A model generated the notes under the pieces. That model was not told the DNA's origin, made no database searches, and saw only the letters and a list, made by a program, of their open reading frames with translations. A stretch of DNA of 64,000 nucleotides from positions 69,233 to 133,232 of the forward strand of contig NW_004457734.1 of NCBI RefSeq assembly GCF_000203815.1, given 5' to 3'. The DNA comes from Cavenderia fasciculata. Lineage: Eukaryota > Evosea > Eumycetozoa > Acytosteliales > Cavenderiaceae. Shown one piece after another: positions 38,119 through 47,412 of the stretch. The first letter of the stretch is position 1; the number at the start of each line of letters is the position of its first letter. A program made the position numbers and the translations under genes.

Positions 38119-38833
38119 TATGTTTTTAAATAATGTATTGTAATGTAATATATTTATTTTTTACTTTCTTTAGAAATTGGCTGAATTTAATAATAATGAA
38201 AATGAAGCAAAAGCTGCAATGGAGCATCCACACCTCCCAGAGATTCAAAAAGCGATCAAAAATCATAACAAGATATATGGCAAAGATGAAAATAGAAGAA
38301 TATTTTTCAAAAAAGATGATCATAAACTTAACCGCTCAGAGTTGATTAAAGAGATTGCAAAGAAATTCCCAAAGTATTCAACTACAACCAATACACCATC
38401 TCCTTCTGAACCATCTCCATCTCCTTCTGTACCATGGCATCGTCATTCTGTACTTGACGTGGAGGACCTTACTTGATTTCCTAATCATTTGTGTGGCAAT
38501 GATTTGTCCGCGTTTAAAATTGAAGAACTTGGTTGAGGACAAAGACGATTGGGTCGAGGTAACTTTTTGAGAGTCCTGACGCAATTCAGTCTCGGAACCG
38601 GCGACATCTGGCGGTGTCACCTTCCTTGTTCGACATTGACCTGCCACCACCTCATTCAAAAGATTGTGCTGCCATATATCTTGATATGATTTTTGATCGC
38701 TTTTTGAATCTCTGGGAGGTGCAGATACTCCATTGCAGCTTTTGCTTCATTTTCATTATTATTAAATTCAGCCAATTTCTAAAGAAAGTAAAAAATAAAT
38801 ATATTACATTACAATACATTATTTAAAAACATA
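38119..38833. mobile_element. 715-bp element with 164-bp terminal inverted repeats
   Basis: Left arm 38119-38282 and right arm 38670-38833 are reverse complements with only four mismatches that I can count (about 97.6%). Both arms start TATGTTTTTAAATAATG and include a splice-acceptor-like TTTCTTTAG followed by an open stretch KLAEFNNNENEAKAAME. The outermost TA on each side fits the TA duplication of Tc1/mariner-type DNA transposons, but TA is common here. The 387-bp centre (38283-38669) is visibly more GC-rich in its second half. The left arm's frame runs on into the centre (to a stop at 38474-38476). It lies between convergent genes. It is either a non-autonomous DNA transposon/foldback element or a recent inverted duplication of a host exon; the two are not separated by the sequence alone. 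Confidence 0.6.
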
Positions 38834-39934
38834 TACATATACATACATTTTTGTACATGGTTTGATTGTTTTTTTCCTTTCTTTTCTTGTCCTTTTCAAT
38901 TTCTTTTGTATAAGGAGTGGAGGGGAGATAGACACGCTTCGTATTGGTGAATAGCCTTGGGTGGGATTGAAACAACCCAGGAAAGAGCGTTGCGATGGCA
39001 AAGTCATCAATCTCTCCCAAGTCCTTTTTGACATTGGCTGGTTTGAGGTCAAGACAATCCAAGAGACTTTCAGCCTGTTCTCTTGTAATGATCATTTGAC
39101 AATCAAGTCTATTAAAAATAAATAATAAAAATATTAAAAAAAGTTAATAAGTTGTTTATGTATATAAATATAAATATAAATATAAATATAAATATAGGTG
39201 GTAACTTACCCTAGGAGAGGGATAACAGCAGAGACATTGATTAGCCCAGGAATAAATTCATGGGTTATTCTTGGTTCTTTAACCTCTGATAGACCGTCAG
39301 TTCTTTTGGCAGCCTCGGATTTAATAGTCTCCAGTTCACCTAGCTCCAAGATTCGATTTGAATCAAACTTGTGTTGTCTTTCTTGATTTCTTGATGTAAA
39401 TGTGGGAGGGTCTCCCGTTGGTGATGGTGATGGATTGGATGATGGCGAAGACATTTTTTCCTTTCTTTTTTTCCAGTCATCCTTGAAAATTCATTGATGG
39501 CTTCTTTAATCATTTTCTCCAACTCTTCAATTTCATTTTTCTTTTTACCAAGATCTGTTCTCTTTTTTTCCTTGTAGGTGGAAAATAATAATTTTAAATG
39601 ATTATCTTTTTGGATAGAGAAAGAAAAAAAAGAAGGGTTAATAATAGGGAAAATGAATCTTTAATAAATTCATCTTTTTTATCGTTTTATACATACAGGT
39701 TGCCACCATTATATTTCTTTTTAAATTTGTGACAATAACATTGATATCTTTGATTTTTTTGGTTGGCGCTTTACTATTATTATTATCTGTCTTTTTAGTC
39801 TGAGTTTTTTTTCTTTTTTGTAAAGTTGTTGATTTTGGTTTGTTTTTAGTTGGGTTCTGGTGTGGTGGTGGAAATAGTGGAGTTGGTTCAGTTGGTAGAT
39901 GATCATTGACCAATGGAGAGAAAATATTTGACAT
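38656..39934 (-). CDS. Unrecognised gene ending inside the inverted-repeat element
   Basis: I do not recognise this protein. Proposed exons are 39934-39697, 39554-39210, 39108-38847 and 38778-38656; donors are GTATGT/GTAAGT. Exon 1 is basic and Pro/Lys/Thr-rich. Exon 2 starts with a coiled-coil-like stretch (EIEELEKMIKEAINEFSRM) and continues in a different frame as MSSPSSNPSPSPTG...RILELGELETIKSEAAKRT, so the frame slips by -1 within an A-rich stretch near 39465-39480. Exon 3 (QMIITREQAESLLDCLDL, DDFAIATLFPGLF) has normal codon use and looks folded. The fourth exon lies wholly in the right arm of the repeat and ends at 38656. Without that splice, translation stops a few codons after exon 3. 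It may be a living gene with a wrongly read homopolymer, a frameshifted gene, or one remodelled by the insertion. Confidence 0.5.
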
Positions 39935-40599
39935 GTTGATATAAATAAAAGTATAAAAAAAGGAACAAGCAATATTTATAATTGTACTAGTATGATGCTA
40001 ATTAAATGCTGTGATGGTATAATATATGTGAAAATTGTGACTTTGTAACGATGACTTGAATAAATATGTTTATGATAATATCTGTATCTCTCTCTATCTC
40101 TTGTGAACATAATAAAAAAAAATGAGAATGTTTTTTAATTTCCTATCTTTTTGCTTTTGTTGGGGGGGATTAATTAATTTTGGTGAGAGTGTGGGTGATG
40201 CCCCTGCTCTGATGTCCAAGTCACAGTTCTCTCTCTCTCTCTTTTGATTCATAAATTTAGTAGTATTCCTTTTTATAGTAACTATGAGTGGATGAGGATA
40301 ATGATGATGAGATGGGGTCGCTCATCTAGATAGTTATAGATCACTCTTTCAGACCACTCCCCATCTCTTCTTTGTTGTGTTTCATATAGGTAGAGATCTG
40401 ATCATTATTAATCCATATCCAGTAGTATCTATCTATAATATAAATGCTAAATGAGGATAAGCCAGTTCGTATAATGAATGAAAGAAAGGAGGGGATTGCC
40501 TGTCACTCAATGATGATATGTTTTGTAATGAATTAGCAGTCTTTTTGATATTTCTGATATAGGTAATATTAATAGTACAATTTTAGTACTACCAATGAA
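39935..40599. other. Spacer without a recognised gene
   Basis: About 665 bp between the unrecognised minus-strand gene and the polyketide-synthase relic. It is AT-rich with G runs (about 40163-40168), CTCTCT stretches and TGATGATGAG text. Given its neighbour it may include further unrecognisable relic sequence. Confidence 0.45.
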
Positions 40600-40860
40600 C
40601 AATTTTTGTGGATTTGTACAGGTGACATCAGTTGCATGGGGATCAATTGGTAGCAAAGTATACTGGAAGAGACAGCTGTTGTTAACCAAGGTTCAAATGA
40701 AACTCTACAAGGATTAGGTATGAGCTTTCTTCCACTGCCTTGTATCTATATTGTTCTCTGATCATCATTTGCCAAACTCAAAGATTACGGTGTAGATTCA
40801 ATGGTTTCAATTCAAATTAAAACATGGTTGGAACAAGAGTTTGAACTTTTTATTTTTTTT
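40600..40860 (+). pseudogene. Polyketide synthase relic (KR end plus ACP)
   Basis: Three short pieces in different plus-strand frames line up in the order found at the end of dictyostelid polyketide synthases. First, VTSVAWGSIGS (about 40620-40655) recalls the ketoreductase end, where 'S-x-x-W-G-x-I' is typical. Second, ETAVVNQGSNETLQGLGM (about 40664-40722) resembles the following helix. Third, AKLKDYGVDSMVSIQIKTWL (about 40769-40828) is an acyl-carrier-protein core, with the D-S whose serine carries phosphopantetheine. There is no start, no long frame and no catalytic domain, so this is a decayed fragment of a host gene. Dictyostelids carry many such synthases, and relics near them are common. 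Family call is by motif; alignment would settle it. Confidence 0.6.
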
Positions 40861-40977
40861 TATTTTTCATTGCACACGGTCATCACATGATTTTAGATTT
40901 ATCATTAATGAATGCGAAGCAGCTGTCGATTTAATTAGATTGGTTTTCTACAACTAACAAAGAAGAATAAGAATATA

Positions 40978-41640
40978 ATGTCATCAATGAAAGAAAGGTT
41001 GGATGCACTAGCTGCTAAAAAGAGGGCTGGAAATCCAGAGAATAAATCGATGGGTACCTCTACGAGAAAGCCATCTGCTCCCACTTCAAAGCCTCAAGGT
41101 AGCAGTGGCACTAGCAATGCTAGAGTACAATCAATATCACTCAATTCAAGAAAGACAAAGGTCGAAGATGAAGAGGAACCAAGTGGAGAAGATTCCTATG
41201 AAGATGATGGATTTGTCGTCAAAGACGATGATAGTGACTATAGCGAAAGCGAAGATGATTCATATTCACCATCATCAGATTCTGAGAGTAGCGAAGAAGA
41301 CAGAAAAAAGAAGAAGAAAACAAGTAGCAGTAGCAGTAGTGTCAGTAAAAAGTCATCATCATCAAGCAGCAAAGATAAAAAGGCCGCTCCAGCACCAGTT
41401 AAAAAATCATCATCGTCATCATCATCAGACAAGAAATCATCGTCATCAGACAAATCAACAGACAAGAAACGAAAGCATAAAGGATCAGATGATGAAAGTG
41501 GTTCTGGTGATGACAATGATTCTTTGAGTTATCCATTCAAAGGAGATATGCCAACAAGTAGAACTCGTGGACGTATACCAATAGCAATGCCCATTTTAAT
41601 GGAATCTGATGGATCAGATTCTGATGCTTCAGATGAATAG
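40978..41640 (+). CDS. Acidic, Ser/Lys-rich probable nuclear protein
   Basis: A single-exon frame of 220 residues. The N-terminus (MSSMKERLDALAAKKRAGN) is helical and basic; then follow an acidic block (VEDEEEPSGEDSYEDDGFVV, residues about 61-80), Ser/Lys alternation (about 110-165, KKKKKTSSSSSSVSKKSSSS) and a distinct C-terminal motif (LSYPFKGDMPTSRTRGRIPI, then MESDGSDSDASDE). The acidic blocks resemble CK2 target regions of nuclear chaperones, and 'EDDGFVV' is a common type of acidic histone- or polymerase-binding patch. The composition suggests a chromatin or rRNA-processing factor, but I recognise no family. The order of C-terminal residues is non-repetitive and so probably the conserved part. 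Confidence 0.7.
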   Translation: MSSMKERLDALAAKKRAGNPENKSMGTSTRKPSAPTSKPQGSSGTSNARVQSISLNSRKTKVEDEEEPSGEDSYEDDGFVVKDDDSDYSESEDDSYSPSSDSESSEEDRKKKKKTSSSSSSVSKKSSSSSSKDKKAAPAPVKKSSSSSSSDKKSSSSDKSTDKKRKHKGSDDESGSGDDNDSLSYPFKGDMPTSRTRGRIPIAMPILMESDGSDSDASDE

Positions 41641-41897
41641 ATAATCCAATAATAATAAATAATAACCTCCTAGATAATAATAATAATAGATAATAGAGAT
41701 ATTTTAGTTTAAAATCAACAACAATTTTACTTTTTTTTTATTTTTATATAAATATATATTTAATGATTATTATTATTTAATATTTGAATCTTTGGAACCA
41801 TGGATTCATGGACCTATCTGGTTATGAGAGATGGAGTTAGATTTTGGAAGAGATTCTTTGTATTTTTTTAATAATTATTATACATACCTTTGATAAA

Positions 41898-44381
41898 TTA
41901 ATTCCAATTTTTATGATTGATATGATTGGAATGTTGGCTATTATTATTATTATTATTCTCAGTTGATGAAGATAGTTGGGGTTGAGGTTTACCATAGTTT
42001 ACACGAACAACAGTGTCACCCAATCTTTTTCCATTCAATGCCTGTAGAGCAGCTGTGGCAGTAGCAACTGTTATGAAATTGACAAAAGCACATGCTTTCT
42101 TTCTTAATACTCTAACTGATTCAATTTCACCATATTTTTCACATTCTCTTCTAATGTCCTTTTCTGTTAAATTTTCAGACACATTTCCTATATATATTGC
42201 ACGAGATAATGTGTTTTGAGAAGAAGAAGAAGAAGGATCTATACTAGTACTGTTGTTATGAATGATATTATTATTATTGTTGGAAATATTATTATTATTA
42301 TTTGGATTATTATTATTATTATTATATGATGGATTACTAATTGGACTAGTATTAAAATTATTTAAATTATTATTATTATTATCATCTTGCTTATTATTAT
42401 TAGTGGTATTATTATTTGAATGTCTAAAATTAACAACAATAAATTGACTTCCAATAACTTGATTATGCATATTTTTTTTGGCCAAAGAGGCATGGGATGT
42501 ATCTTTGAAATTAACAAATGCACAAAAACGGTCGTGTAGGATCCTAACACTTTCTAGGTCACCATAAACACTAAACTCTGTTTTTAATTCCTCTTCAGTG
42601 ACGTCAAGTCCAATGTTTCCTACCCAAAGTACACGACTGGCATGTTCATCAATTTCATTGGGCTCGCTTCCGTTGGAAGAGAGACTTTGGAACTCGTGCC
42701 ATGATAACTTTACCTTTTCCTGTGCCATATCCACTTTGTTTGTAGTAGTAGTAGTAGTAGTGTTGTTGGCTGGAATGGCAGTTGTATTATTTACAATTTC
42801 CTTTTTCTTTTTTTGTGCCTCTTTACTATTGTCAGAGGACAAAGTAAGATTGGTTGTCTTTTTAACTATACTATTCAATGTTGGGAAATTTTCTTCATCA
42901 ATTACAATTTCAGATGTTGCAATTGATATTATTTGTGGAATGTTGGAATGATTATTATTACTATTGGTTGGTAGGGATGTTGTTTGAGTTTGTAAATGTA
43001 TTGTTTGTTGTTGTTGTTCAAAGTGTTGTTGATGTTGTTGTTGTTGTTGTTGTTGTTGTTGATGATGATGTTGGTGTTGATGATGGATTTGTTGTTGGTG
43101 ATGATGGTGTTGTTGTTGTTGTTGTAAATGTAGTTGTTGTTGTTGTTGTTGTTGTAACATTTGTTGTTGTAATATTTGTTGTTGCTGTTGTTGTTGTTGT
43201 TGTAGTTGTTGGATTTGTTGTTGTTGATTTAAAATATTTTGTTGAGAGAATCGTAATGATGATGATTGTTGATTACCTAAAATTGGGGAAGATGAAACAT
43301 TTACACTATTATAATTAATTCCATTGTTACTTGACGATATATGTTCTTGTTGTAATGTTGGAGAAGTGAGACCTAATAATCCTGGTGTTGTAGGTCTTTG
43401 GTTTTGTATTTTACTTTGAGAATGTGATAATCCATTCTGTTGTTGGAAATATTGATTATTATTATTATTATTATTATTATTAGTATTATTGGCGTGTATA
43501 TTATTATTGCTATTATTATTATTTGTAAATGGATCAAAAGGAACCGAAAACATATTATCCATAAAGTCATTAGAGGTTGGCATCGATATGGAAAATAATT
43601 GGCTAAAATTTGAAGGTGATAGTGGTCTTGTATTCATGCCAAGTGATGGTGATTGATGTTGGATTTGTTGTTGTTGTTGTTGTTGTTGTTGTTGGTTATT
43701 TACACTGTTGTTTGACGATGATAAAGATGTTGGTATACCCATTCCAGATTTACCAAGACCTCCTCCTCCTCCATTGGCAGCAAGAAATGGTGATTGCTGT
43801 TGGTATTGTTGTTGTTGTTGTTCATGATCATTTAAAACACTAATGGATGAAACTCTATCTACAAATTCACTTGTTACACCTCCATTGCTCATGTGTAAAT
43901 TATGGTGTACACCATTATTTAAAATTCTATCCGTTCCATCATTTAATTCCGATTGATACATTCCAATCGATGATGAAGAGGATGAACTCTGTTGTTGTTG
44001 TTGTTGTTTTTGGTACATAAAAGATGATTGAGATGAATTTTGTTGTTGTTGTTGGAATCCATATTGTTGTTGGATTACTTTTTGTCTATAGTCATTAGTA
44101 GTAGGTGTTGATGATGATGATGATGATGAAGAGGTTGAATTTTGATAAATACTATGAACATTATTTACATTATTTATGTGTTGTTGTTGTTGATGATGAT
44201 GATATTGTTGTTGTTGTTGTTGTTGTTGCAACATTTGTTGGTGTTGCAAGTTGGTAGAAGAACCCACCTCCACCCATTGAGGTGCAAATGAGGTTGAGCT
44301 TGTATTATTACTATTATTATTATTAACTGAAGTTGAATGCTGGGAAGGAGGTGTCCTTTCATGTAAGGAAAAAGACATCAT
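41898..44381 (-). CDS. Two-RRM RNA-binding protein with long Gln/Asn-rich N-terminus
   Basis: A single exon of 827 residues. The first ~560 residues are Gln/Asn/His/Ser-rich with many CAA runs (genomic 43000-44250). RRM 1 is at about 592-665 (RVLWVGNIGLDVTEEELKTE, RNP2-like VLWVGNI, RNP1-like FCAFVNF). RRM 2 is at about 728-800 (AIYIGNVSENLTEKDIRREC, ACAFVNF). In both, the RNP1 motif is of the '[RK]-x-[CA]-AFVNF' form, so only the aromatic positions on the sheet face are standard. The layout resembles Nrd1/Mei2-type and Whi3-like RNA-binding proteins, in which such Gln/Asn segments promote condensates; that comparison is inference. A GTATGT donor (AAG|GTATGT, 41890-41882) lies just beyond the stop, so the 3' untranslated region may be spliced. 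Confidence 0.88.
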   Translation of the reverse strand: MMSFSLHERTPPSQHSTSVNNNNSNNTSSTSFAPQWVEVGSSTNLQHQQMLQQQQQQQQYHHHQQQQHINNVNNVHSIYQNSTSSSSSSSSTPTTNDYRQKVIQQQYGFQQQQQNSSQSSFMYQKQQQQQQSSSSSSSIGMYQSELNDGTDRILNNGVHHNLHMSNGGVTSEFVDRVSSISVLNDHEQQQQQYQQQSPFLAANGGGGGLGKSGMGIPTSLSSSNNSVNNQQQQQQQQQQIQHQSPSLGMNTRPLSPSNFSQLFSISMPTSNDFMDNMFSVPFDPFTNNNNSNNNIHANNTNNNNNNNNNQYFQQQNGLSHSQSKIQNQRPTTPGLLGLTSPTLQQEHISSSNNGINYNSVNVSSSPILGNQQSSSLRFSQQNILNQQQQIQQLQQQQQQQQQILQQQMLQQQQQQQLHLQQQQQHHHHQQQIHHQHQHHHQQQQQQQQQHQQHFEQQQQTIHLQTQTTSLPTNSNNNHSNIPQIISIATSEIVIDEENFPTLNSIVKKTTNLTLSSDNSKEAQKKKKEIVNNTTAIPANNTTTTTTTNKVDMAQEKVKLSWHEFQSLSSNGSEPNEIDEHASRVLWVGNIGLDVTEEELKTEFSVYGDLESVRILHDRFCAFVNFKDTSHASLAKKNMHNQVIGSQFIVVNFRHSNNNTTNNNKQDDNNNNNLNNFNTSPISNPSYNNNNNNPNNNNNISNNNNNIIHNNSTSIDPSSSSSQNTLSRAIYIGNVSENLTEKDIRRECEKYGEIESVRVLRKKACAFVNFITVATATAALQALNGKRLGDTVVRVNYGKPQPQLSSSTENNNNNNSQHSNHINHKNWN

Positions 44382-44916
44382 GTGATTTTAAATTTATATA
44401 CAAAACACAACACAGAGTGGATGGAGAGAGCTCTATTCTTTCTTTCTTGTATGCTATCTATCTGTCCTGTTGTTATTATTATTATTATTGTTGTTGTTAA
44501 TATATTTATATTTATATATCTCTATTTATATACACAAAGAGAGGAAGGAAATATCTAAAATAGATAAGCAAAAAAAAAAAAAGTTAATTAATTTTGATAT
44601 TGAAATTGTGATTAAAAGAAGATATTATTATTGTTTTATTTTTAACCTACACTCTTTATAGATAGATATATATCAAGTAAGTTATTGCTATTATTATTAT
44701 TATTGATATCAATTGTTATTATCTTGATGATATTCTGATTGGTAGTGAAAAAAAAAAAAACAATGTGTCTATCCCTAACCACACAAACTGGTTTGAATGG
44801 GAAAAAATAATTGTCAACGGTTAAAAATCTCAATCAAAATGCATCCCCGCCCTTTTTTTTCAATGAAGAACTCTGATGCGTGCATATTTATATATATTAA
44901 TATATTAATTGATCAA
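44382..44916. other. Spacer between two minus-strand genes
   Basis: 535 bp of AT-rich DNA with (ATT)n, (ATAT)n and A runs (about 44571-44584, 44749-44760). It holds the RRM gene's upstream region and the TFIIIC gene's 3' end. No gene seen. Confidence 0.55.
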
Positions 44917-45763
44917 TTAATTCTTTGGAGTTACATTTTTATTGGGATCGTTTTGTGTGTAATCTTCTTCGTCATCATCTTGTTCTAGATCATCACCATC
45001 AAAGTATTCAAATACTCCACCATCGTCGAATTTGTTTTGATCCTCATCAACTTGGTCTGCAATCAACTGACTAAGAATATCTTTTTGTCCAAGATGCTCA
45101 TCATCTCCTCCTTCGCCTTCAATTTGATCCTCCTCTTCCTCCTCCAAAGATGAATCTTCTTGGTCATCTTGTATTTCTTCGTCGTCTATCATTTCATCGT
45201 CATCTGAGAGGTATCCATCGTCATCGTGCATGTTGTTGGCTCCACTATAGTTTTCATCTTCGCTCATCTTTTCGTCTTGGTCCATTTTGTTGTTATTTTT
45301 TCTTGATTTGGCAGCATTCTTTTTAGTAGAACCCTTTTTACGTCCTTGGCCCTTGAGTGTATACTTTAATGGTAGTTTAAGCCCAAATTTATCCTTGATC
45401 AAACGATAGAGGCGTTCCCAATCCATTTTGAAAAGCCAACCCATCGTTTTCTTTTTTAAAAAAAATAATAATTATTGGTAAATAATTGTGTGTTTAGAGA
45501 GAGTGATGTTTCAAACTATCTATCTATCTATCTACTTACATCGCATTGTGTTGGCATGGGTGCAGACATTATAGTTTTTTTAATTTGAAGATGATCATTT
45601 TCTTCTTCAAGATCAATAATTTGGAAAAAGATTGATGAACGGGTAGGACATTCTCTATAAGTATAATCATATAAAGGTGGTACATATTCTGGTTGTTCAT
45701 GATGACTATGATTATTATTATTATTATTTTCATTATCATCATTTGGACTATTATCTAAATCAC

Positions 45764-45859
<96 letters not shown>

Positions 45860-47063
45860 CAATAGTACTATTAATACTACTTTCTTTTGGTTGATTATCT
45901 TCATTTTGACTAAATGTATTGAATGGAACACTGTTAGGTTTACGTCTAGGTGCAGTAAATCTTTTAGCAGGTGCTCTACCAGTTCCCTCTTCATCTTGTG
46001 TTTCTAGTCTAAAATCTACAACTTGATAACTAAAGTAATATGGTGTTTAATAGTTTGTTGTTATCAAATTGTTTTTTTTTTTTGGTACTTACATTCTTGA
46101 TTCATTACGAATTCTTGGATCATAACCAAATCGAATATAACAATTTCTCCAAGGACCTTTTTTAAATGAATAAGAAAGATAGGGTTGTGTTGCTCTAATA
46201 TCTTTGAGGAAACCTCCTCTCTTTTGAAGATAATCTTTAAGTGGTTCTACCAACCATATAGGTCTTTCCTCAAACATTTCTTTGAGTACATTATATGTCC
46301 TTTGTAAAGTAGAGTTTGGAGACTTTGACACAAATTTCTGTAACGGTTCTTGAGGTGTGATACCAGCTGGGAATTGAACCACTTTTGTTCTAAATGCAGT
46401 TGCAAAGCTAGATTTGAGTGTAAATTGTCTTGTCTAAAGAAAGAAAGAGAGAAAATGAAATTGTGATTAATAAATATACACTTGGACAACGATGACTTGG
46501 GTATACAATACATCTGGATCAAATGTAGCCAAAGGATTAATTTTGAATTGATAGTTTTGTGGTTTATCAATACGAGAAAAGATTGATGGTATTGTATTTA
46601 GTTCTTCATCTTGACGTTCTTCTTTGTTTGGATCATTACCACTAGTATATTCTATATCAACATTTACTTTGTTTTGTGGTTGTGCTCTAACTGTATATTG
46701 GAAATCACTCATTGCTTAATGTTGATCAAATGTTAGATGATTGATTTCAAAATATTTAACAACCTACTACTTTTAGTACTTACAATTAAAATCGATAGAT
46801 GTTGGTATAATTGCAATGATATCTGCTTGAAATGGTGGTTCATTTTTGTTTGGTACTATCGATGCTGTTGTCGAAGAGGAAGAAGAAGAAGAAGGTGGAG
46901 CAGGAGTTTCTAGTTTAACAACCAATGGTTTCGTCTTTCTAACTCTTAACAATAAATTACAAGATGGAGCTTTATCACCAAATGCCGATCTACTATTGGG
47001 ATAGTTTGGTCTGAAATTAAGTTGTAAATGATCTGTTGGTTCATTTGATTGAAGACACTAAAC

Positions 47064-47100
<37 letters not shown>

Positions 47101-47412
47101 CAATAAGTCATAATAGAACATAACAGTTGCCTCTATACTATACTGTGAATGAACTTCAACACATACATAAGATATTTGATTGATACCACCCAAAGTATTT
47201 AAACATTTATCTATATTGACTACATTGGCAGGATAGTTTACACCATAATAAACATTCTTTGTAAGATGTTTAAAGTTTGCATCTTTTGGTGTTTGTTTTG
47301 TTGTTGATGCTGATGATGATGATGATGCTGGTGGTCGTCTTGTAGGTTGCTCAACCTCTTGGTCTTCGTCTTCCTCGATACTGCCTTCATCCATATTGCT
47401 TTCTTTATTCAT
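44917..47412 (-). CDS. TFIIIC subunit GTF3C5 (TFIIIC63/Sfc1/Tau95-like)
   Basis: Six exons, 47412-47167, 47057-46784, 46714-46482, 46433-46093, 46029-45540 and 45450-44917, give 705 residues with all phases matching. TFIIIC recruits RNA polymerase III machinery to A- and B-box promoters of tRNA genes. Family text is clear: VNYPANVVNIDKCLNTLGG then LQLNFRPNYPNSRSAFGDK and SCNLLLRVRKTK in the N-terminal triple-barrel dimerisation part, and the DNA-contacting core RPIWLVEPLKDYLQK and LSYSFKKGPWRNCYIRFGYDPR (about 320-360). Exon 5 carries a long Asn run (genomic 45764-45858, about 32 residues) inside a variable linker; after it come RECPTRSSIFFQIIDL and the C-terminal acidic tail, a feature of the family. 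Joining exon 1 at ISY to exon 2 CLQSNEP was chosen because it matches the spacing in homologues. Intron 1 contains (GA)n. Confidence 0.9.
45764..45858. repeat. (TTA)n tract encoding a ~32-residue poly-Asn run
   Basis: One of the longest pure trinucleotide tracts in the window; on the coding (minus) strand it is (AAT)n, read in frame in the TFIIIC subunit gene. Flanking coding sequence is intact, so it is tolerated as a linker loop. Confidence 0.95.

Noticed and set aside
40507-40689. 60-codon minus-strand frame antisense to the polyketide-synthase relic
   Set aside because: It overlaps the relic on the other strand and shows no family motif.
42878-43318. Plus-strand frame rich in Val across the RRM gene
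   Set aside because: It is the complement of the CAA/CAT-rich Gln-His coding region and has only simple-repeat composition.
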